A stretch of 31,624 nt of DNA, taken from the NCBI GenBank assembly GCA_964453655.1, contig CAYVSP010000008.1, positions 1-31,624 of the forward strand, written 5' to 3'. The DNA comes from CAYVSP01 sp964453655. Its GTDB lineage: Bacteria > Patescibacteriota > Saccharimonadia > Saccharimonadales > CAYVSP01. A program made the translations under genes and the position numbers. A model generated the notes under the pieces. That model did no database searches. It was not told the origin of the DNA and saw nothing but the letters and a program-made list of their open reading frames with translations. Below, one piece after another: positions 27,023 through 31,624 of the stretch (positions are counted from its first letter, which is position 1; the number at the start of each line of letters is the position of its first letter).

Positions 27023-29881
27023 ATGGCACAAACAACTACACTTGGCATCAGACGTCTTTTTATCAGAAGTGGTGAGAAGGCTTATGACCAGCTAACGTGG
27101 GTCAAACGCGATTCATTAATCAAAAATCCGATGACCGATACACCAGTATTTGATCAAAAAGATGTTGAATTTCCAGATCACTGGTCACTTAACGCCATTA
27201 ATATCGTTGCCCAAAAATATTTCACCGGTACCCCTGGTACAGCCGAGCGAGAAGCTTCGCTCAAAACACTAGTAGATCGGGTAGCAGATACCATTACCCG
27301 GACTGGTCTACAAGAAGGCTATTTTGAGGCCGAAGCAGAGGCCGAAGATTTTCGTGAAGAGTTGAAGTACATTTTAGCTACTCAACGGGCAGCTTTTAAC
27401 TCACCGGTCTGGTTTAACATCGGTGCGCCCAGCCGTTCACAGCAAGCCAGCGCCTGTTTTATTCTTGGGATTGAGGACACCATGCCGGCTATTCTTAACT
27501 GGTATGCTGAGGAAGGTATGATCTTCAAGGGTGGCAGCGGCAGCGGTATTAATTTAAGCACCTTGCGCAGTTCGGTTGAAAAGCTTGGTAAGAGCGCCGG
27601 TACAGCCTCTGGTCCACTGTCCTTTATGCGTGGTGCCGATGCTTCAGCAGGCGCAATTAAAAGCGGTGGTAAGACACGGCGGGCTGCCAAGATGGTTATA
27701 TTGAATGTCGACCATCCTGATGTGGAAGAATTTATCTGGTGTAAAGCCATAGAAGAGCGCAAAGCTCGGGTACTACAAGAGGCCGGCTATGACATGGATC
27801 TAGACGGTAAAGACGCTTTTAGCGTTCAGTACCAGAACGCCAATAATTCAGTCCGGCTGACTGACGATTTCATGCAAGCTGTTCAGAATGATGACGACTG
27901 GGATCTTAAGGCGGTTACCAACGGCAAGACTACCAAAACTACTAAAGCTCGCGACCTATGGCGCCAGATTGCCAAAGCGGCTTGGGAGTGTGCTGACCCA
28001 GGCTTGCAATTTGATACTACTATCAATAGCTGGCACACGTCACCCAACGCCGGTCGCATCAATGCTTCTAATCCTTGCAGCGAATACATGCATCTTGATA
28101 ATTCGGCCTGCAACTTAGCCAGTATTAATCTGCTGCGATATCTACGGGAAGATAGCAGTTTTGACATCGAAGCGTTTAAGCACACCGTTGAAATTATGTT
28201 CAGTGGTCAAGAGATACTGGTTGGCTATAGTGCGTATCCAACAGAGCGCATTACCAAGAATGCCAAAGCTTACCGCGAACTTGGATTAGGCTATGCCAAT
28301 CTAGGAGCGCTTCTAATGGCTCAAGGACTGCCATATGATAGCGAAGAGGGCCGAGCCCAAGCGGCGGCTATTACGGCTCTTATGACCGGCCATGCGTATG
28401 CTACAAGCGCGCGATTAGCTCGCCGGGTTGGCCCGTTTGCTGGTTTTCGTAAAGATCGCGAAGGTATGCTCAGAGTGCTGAAAAAGCATCGTGAGGCCGT
28501 TTCTAACATAGATGCTAGCCTAGTCAGTGAAGAATTACTAAGTGCAGCTGCCAGTTCATGGGACGAGGCGGTTGAGCTAGGCGAACTCTATGGTGTTCGC
28601 AATAGCCAAGCCTCAGTGCTGGCACCAACCGGCACCATTGGATTGATGATGGACTGCGATACGACTGGTATCGAACCAGACCTAGGCCTTGTTAAGGTAA
28701 AAAAGCTGGTTGGTGGAGGTACTATGAGCATTGTGAATCAGACAGTCCCTCGTGCTCTGCGCTCGCTTGGCTATACCAAAACCCAGACCGACGATATCGT
28801 TGAGTACATTGATAAGGAAAAAACCATCTTAGGTGCACCACATTTAAAGAAAGAGCATGAAGCCGTTTTTGCCTGTTCGATGGGCGATAACTCAATCCAC
28901 TATATGGGCCATGTCAAAATGATGGGCGCTGTCCAGCCATTCATCTCAGGTGCCATCTCCAAGACCGTCAATATGCCAGAAGAAGCTACTGTTGAAGAGA
29001 TTGAGCAGCTTCACCTGGAATCATGGAAACTGGGACTTAAAGCAGTGGCTATCTACCGTGACAACTGTAAAGTGGGGCAGCCACTATCAATGGCCAAGAA
29101 AGAAGGCGTCGCTTCAGTTAAAGCAACAGGCATCACACAGACAACAGAGGAAAAACTAGTTGCAGCAGTTAATTCTGTTGTAGAAGAAACAATAAAACCT
29201 GGCCATCCACCCCTAAACGCGGTTCGTCATGAACTGCGGAGGGTACGCGATTCCAAGACATTCAAATTTACGGTTGCCGGCATTCGCGGCTACTTCACAG
29301 TCGGTGAATATGACGACAGTACGCCAGGAGAGCTATTTATTAGCATTGCTAAGCAAGGCTCAACCCTAAGAGGTGTCATGGATGCCTTCGCCACCAGCGC
29401 CAGCTATGCCCTGCAGTACGGTGTACCGCTTAAGAAGTTTGTGCGTACTTTTACCAATACCAGCTTTGCACCAGCTGGTATTACCGACGATCCGGAAATA
29501 CGAACCGCTTCATCTATCATCGACTACATTTTTCGCCGGCTTGGCAAGACCTACTTAACTTTTGATGATCGACTAGAGGTAGGATTAGCTTCGATTGATG
29601 ATATGCCAGAAGGCCAAACCAGCTTACTTGATAAAACAACAAGGACGAGCACTGTTGATGAGGTACCTTTGGTCACCGAAAGCATATTGGACGAAGGAGT
29701 TGCTATGGTAGAAGCAAGCAACGAACCTGAGCCTACGCTTGAACCGGCTCAAATCAAAAAGACAGTGGTGGACACGCACCAAGATAGTGCACCACTTTGC
29801 TATAACTGCGGTAACCAGACTCAAAAAGCCGGTAGTTGCTACGTTTGCACTTCTTGCGGCAGCACCACTGGATGTTCATAA
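27023..29881 (+). CDS. nrdJ: Vitamin B12-dependent (class II) ribonucleotide reductase
   Basis: NrdJ makes deoxyribonucleotides from ribonucleotides with adenosylcobalamin as radical source, in one chain without a separate radical subunit. The 952-aa protein has Cys145 in the QASACFIL redox position, a Gly/Ser-rich loop (FKGGSGSGINLSTLRSS), the active-site stretch NPCSEYMHLDNSACNLASIN (Cys352 as the thiyl-radical site, Glu354, second redox Cys363), and a Cys-rich C-terminus (CYNCG, CYVCTSCG) like the class II zinc or reducing tail. The region after about 700 is the 'TSCPD/NrdJ-like' helical domain (CKVGQPLSMAKKEG). It is long but colinear with the family; no intein was seen. It is downstream of nrdR, likely in one operon. 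Cobalamin must be imported; no transporter is nearby. Confidence 0.95.
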   Translation: MAQTTTLGIRRLFIRSGEKAYDQLTWVKRDSLIKNPMTDTPVFDQKDVEFPDHWSLNAINIVAQKYFTGTPGTAEREASLKTLVDRVADTITRTGLQEGYFEAEAEAEDFREELKYILATQRAAFNSPVWFNIGAPSRSQQASACFILGIEDTMPAILNWYAEEGMIFKGGSGSGINLSTLRSSVEKLGKSAGTASGPLSFMRGADASAGAIKSGGKTRRAAKMVILNVDHPDVEEFIWCKAIEERKARVLQEAGYDMDLDGKDAFSVQYQNANNSVRLTDDFMQAVQNDDDWDLKAVTNGKTTKTTKARDLWRQIAKAAWECADPGLQFDTTINSWHTSPNAGRINASNPCSEYMHLDNSACNLASINLLRYLREDSSFDIEAFKHTVEIMFSGQEILVGYSAYPTERITKNAKAYRELGLGYANLGALLMAQGLPYDSEEGRAQAAAITALMTGHAYATSARLARRVGPFAGFRKDREGMLRVLKKHREAVSNIDASLVSEELLSAAASSWDEAVELGELYGVRNSQASVLAPTGTIGLMMDCDTTGIEPDLGLVKVKKLVGGGTMSIVNQTVPRALRSLGYTKTQTDDIVEYIDKEKTILGAPHLKKEHEAVFACSMGDNSIHYMGHVKMMGAVQPFISGAISKTVNMPEEATVEEIEQLHLESWKLGLKAVAIYRDNCKVGQPLSMAKKEGVASVKATGITQTTEEKLVAAVNSVVEETIKPGHPPLNAVRHELRRVRDSKTFKFTVAGIRGYFTVGEYDDSTPGELFISIAKQGSTLRGVMDAFATSASYALQYGVPLKKFVRTFTNTSFAPAGITDDPEIRTASSIIDYIFRRLGKTYLTFDDRLEVGLASIDDMPEGQTSLLDKTTRTSTVDEVPLVTESILDEGVAMVEASNEPEPTLEPAQIKKTVVDTHQDSAPLCYNCGNQTQKAGSCYVCTSCGSTTGCS

Positions 29882-29969
29882 GACACCCAGTCGCTAGCAA
29901 AATAAACTCGCTTTCATTTAAGGTGAACCGCTCAGTCTCTTCCGAATTAAATTAAAAGAGGAGCTAGTA

Positions 29970-30731
29970 ATGGCTGATTTTGACTCAGTTGTCGATGAAT
30001 TCATCGATTACTATCAGACTGTACGAGGACACGTCAGAGAAGTTTTAACCAGAGAGAACTTAAGCGAATTTCTACCTTCAACTTCTGCTACTGCTATAGA
30101 TGTCGGCGGTGGCGATGGTAGGGATGCGCGGTGGCTAGCTGAGCGTGGCTACAAAGTTACTCTGATAGACCCCTCTTTGAAAATGATAAAGCGAGCCACG
30201 ATAAGGTTTAATAAGTTAGGCACAAACGTGGCTATTCACCATTTATACCCCCAAGATATAGCGGCCAAATTCAAGAGTCAAACTTTTGATATAGTGCTGT
30301 CGCACGGTGTCATAGAGTATTGCATTCAAGATCCCAGTGCTCATCTACGTCTACTCAGGGAGCTTGCTCACCCGAAATCAGTTATATCTATTTTGACCAA
30401 AGGTTACGGCGGCGGTATAGCGCGAGCTTTATTTAAACAAGATAGTGATATGGCAAGAGATATTACAAAAAGCGAGCAGGCCATTAATAGCCTTGGTTTA
30501 AGGGTCTGGGCCTTTCGACCTTCTAGTCTTGAAGCCTTACTAAAGAAGAATAATTTAAGATTGCTTACTTGGAGAGGCGTTAGGGTGGGAAGTGAAAACG
30601 ATTTTCGCAAGTATAGTGATGTTCCAAGCGATGAACTTAAGCAGATTTTAGATACCGAGAGATACTTTGCTAAAGAAGAATCAACGCGCGGACTCGGACA
30701 GATGCTCCATTACTTTGTACGAAAAATATAA
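29970..30731 (+). CDS. Class I SAM-dependent methyltransferase, CmoM-like
   Basis: The 253-aa protein has SAM motif I AIDVGGGDGRDARWLAERGY (post-I acidic end VTLIDPSLKMIKRA), motif IV DIVLSHGVIEYC and a variable C-terminal domain. The layout, with LTWRGVRVGSENDFRKY near 205-220, then an acidic helix and GLGQMLHYFVRKI at the end, resembles CmoM (tRNA 5-carboxymethoxyuridine methyltransferase), whose C-terminus has the same 'GVRV..DY' and 'LGRYIH' elements. This is a family-level resemblance only; other small-molecule methyltransferases remain possible. SD AAGAGGAG is about 8 nt before the ATG. It lies 88 nt after nrdJ. Confidence 0.75.
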   Translation: MADFDSVVDEFIDYYQTVRGHVREVLTRENLSEFLPSTSATAIDVGGGDGRDARWLAERGYKVTLIDPSLKMIKRATIRFNKLGTNVAIHHLYPQDIAAKFKSQTFDIVLSHGVIEYCIQDPSAHLRLLRELAHPKSVISILTKGYGGGIARALFKQDSDMARDITKSEQAINSLGLRVWAFRPSSLEALLKKNNLRLLTWRGVRVGSENDFRKYSDVPSDELKQILDTERYFAKEESTRGLGQMLHYFVRKI

Positions 30732-31076
30732 GAGATAATAAAACACCTTAACAGGGGCGAGTGTATAAAAAATGTATCCGGACTGCTAAGTAGGTACAAA
30801 TCGGCTGTGGATAACTTGTAATAAAATTACACCTAGAACAACGGCCATAGAGTTTTATACAACAATACAGAGGTAGAAGCAGTAAGGTTATAAATAACAC
30901 AACAAAACTCACCTCTGTTAAATAGCTAACAGGGGAAGCATAAGCGTCTATGTAGGTTGAATTACAACGGATTTTTGACCATATTTTACCTCTGTTAAAA
31001 TCTATTGCTAACACCTACCCATCTCTTTAGACTTTAGAGGTAAAACATAAACCAAACAGATCAAATAAATATCAAC
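30732..31076. repeat. Intergenic region with repeated TAACAG(A/G)GG motifs and a DnaA box
   Basis: No gene is supported here. A short motif recurs on both strands: TTAACAGGGG (30748-30757), TACAGAGGT (30866-30874), TTTAACAGAGGT on the minus strand (30911-30922 and 30988-30999), and CTAACAGGGG (30926-30935). The copies at 30911 and 30926 form an inverted repeat. TGTGGATAA (30806-30814) is a perfect DnaA box in reverse orientation. The region is AT-rich. TTGACC (30975) and TAAAAT (30996) might be a promoter for the downstream gene, but their spacing of 15 is short. Confidence 0.55.
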
Positions 31077-31624
31077 ATGAACGACGAAGTCGCTACGGCG
31101 CAAAAAACTTACAGGGGCACTATGCCTATTCCAGTGCTTACGCACGAGGGCAACGGGCAAGCTGTCCCTGTAAGTCGACCAGATCCTGTTTTTACTGGAG
31201 AGCTAGCTGCTCCGGTTTCACCTGATCCAACCAGCCTTGAGCAACCTCAGACGCAAACCATAATTGCTCCAGTAACTTCTGTTGACCCTGTACTTAGTAG
31301 TGTGGATGCTTCTTTTAAGCCAGTCACTAATGCTTCTGACTCTTCTGAGACCACCAGTTACTCGACAGGGGATAGCCTTGATCAACCCTCAACTGGCTCT
31401 TCGGGATTGGATGGTGACCCAGACTATACAGTGCCCTCTAATCAATCATTGAAAGATCCCTCACAAAAGAGAAAACTGCCATGGCGTATGATCGGCCTGG
31501 CGGCTATTTTTCTACTGCTGTTGAGTAGTTTTGCGACAGCCGCTGTATTGCGAGGAAACAAGAATAAAAACACTTCTAATGGCGGTAATGAGAGCCAACA
31601 AAGTAGTTTATTAGAAGTTGACAG
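31077..31624 (+). CDS. Single-pass membrane protein with disordered N-terminal region (3' end outside window)
   Basis: Open from ATG 31077 to the window edge, 182 codons. The first 130 residues are Pro/Ser/Thr/Asp-rich and probably disordered (for example VFTGELAAPVSPDPT), then a basic KRKLPWRM precedes one membrane helix (IGLAAIFLLLLSSFATAAVL), followed by a Lys/Asn/Ser-rich extracellular linker. This gives an N-terminus in the cytoplasm and the unseen C-terminal domain outside, a plan common for Saccharibacteria proteases and secretion-related proteins. The family cannot be told from this part. Other in-frame methionines exist (Met16), but the upstream start fits the length best. TAAATA lies about 5 nt before the ATG; no Shine-Dalgarno is present. 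Confidence 0.75.
   Translation, partial: MNDEVATAQKTYRGTMPIPVLTHEGNGQAVPVSRPDPVFTGELAAPVSPDPTSLEQPQTQTIIAPVTSVDPVLSSVDASFKPVTNASDSSETTSYSTGDSLDQPSTGSSGLDGDPDYTVPSNQSLKDPSQKRKLPWRMIGLAAIFLLLLSSFATAAVLRGNKNKNTSNGGNESQQSSLLEVD

Noticed and set aside
1..31624. tRNA, rRNA, CRISPR or mobile elements
   Set aside because: No cloverleaf with a GTTCGAATC-type T-arm, no regular spaced repeats, and no transposase or integrase motif was seen.

Overview
The window looks like a chromosomal piece of a Patescibacteria (CPR) organism, most likely a Candidatus Saccharibacteria (TM7) relative. This rests on the combination of a DUF5663 protein, short IF-2 (about 588 aa), four-domain S1, S21, FtsA/FtsZ, a B12-dependent ribonucleotide reductase, and many small membrane-anchored proteins of unknown function, with no amino-acid or nucleotide biosynthesis pathway. 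TGA works as a stop codon (FtsA, YqeY), so this is not one of the CPR groups that recode UGA. No tRNA, rRNA, CRISPR array, transposase or integrase was found. One scaffold gap of exactly 100 N lies at 1880-1979.

Layout. 1-10211 is accessory. It holds an edge-truncated M23-like surface protein, an orphan protein, and a minus-strand cluster of small proteins (DUF4242, VOC, PhnB-like, DUF4287) interrupted by the gap. A second VOC protein, a SHOCT protein, a 14-TM DHA2-type MFS exporter, a frameshifted DUF1801 gene, two tandem membrane-anchored GHL15-like putative glycoside hydrolases and a KGG-motif stress protein with its own promoter and terminator follow. 10212-20406 carries an ImmA/IrrE-like zinc protease and ROK kinase pair. 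Next come rpsA-like S1 and infB, a three-gene module (tail-anchored protein, DUF5663 protein, PP2C phosphatase), and convergent fmt, def and priA. 20503-26113 holds a winged-helix regulator, rpsU, a strongly structured GC-rich element that could be an RNA or a 35-codon ORF, a hypothetical protein, yqeY-adk-map, and ftsA-ftsZ. 26114-31624 holds nrdR and nrdJ, a CmoM-like methyltransferase, a repeat-rich intergenic region with one perfect DnaA box, and a truncated surface protein.

How it works together. Core genes cover translation initiation and N-terminal processing (S1, IF-2, Fmt, Def, Map), division (FtsA, FtsZ) and dNTP supply (NrdR, NrdJ). A promoter with an NrdR-box-like palindrome exactly in its spacer precedes nrdR, suggesting an autoregulated nrdR-nrdJ unit.

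The most notable genome-scale signal is that at least eleven genes have a -10 hexamer only 6-9 nt before the start codon and no Shine-Dalgarno sequence, which predicts leaderless mRNAs. Other genes in the same window have strong Shine-Dalgarno sites. Two edge genes (1-1048 minus and 31077-31624 plus) run off the window. Several starts are revised here on the basis of ribosome-binding sites or -10 geometry.
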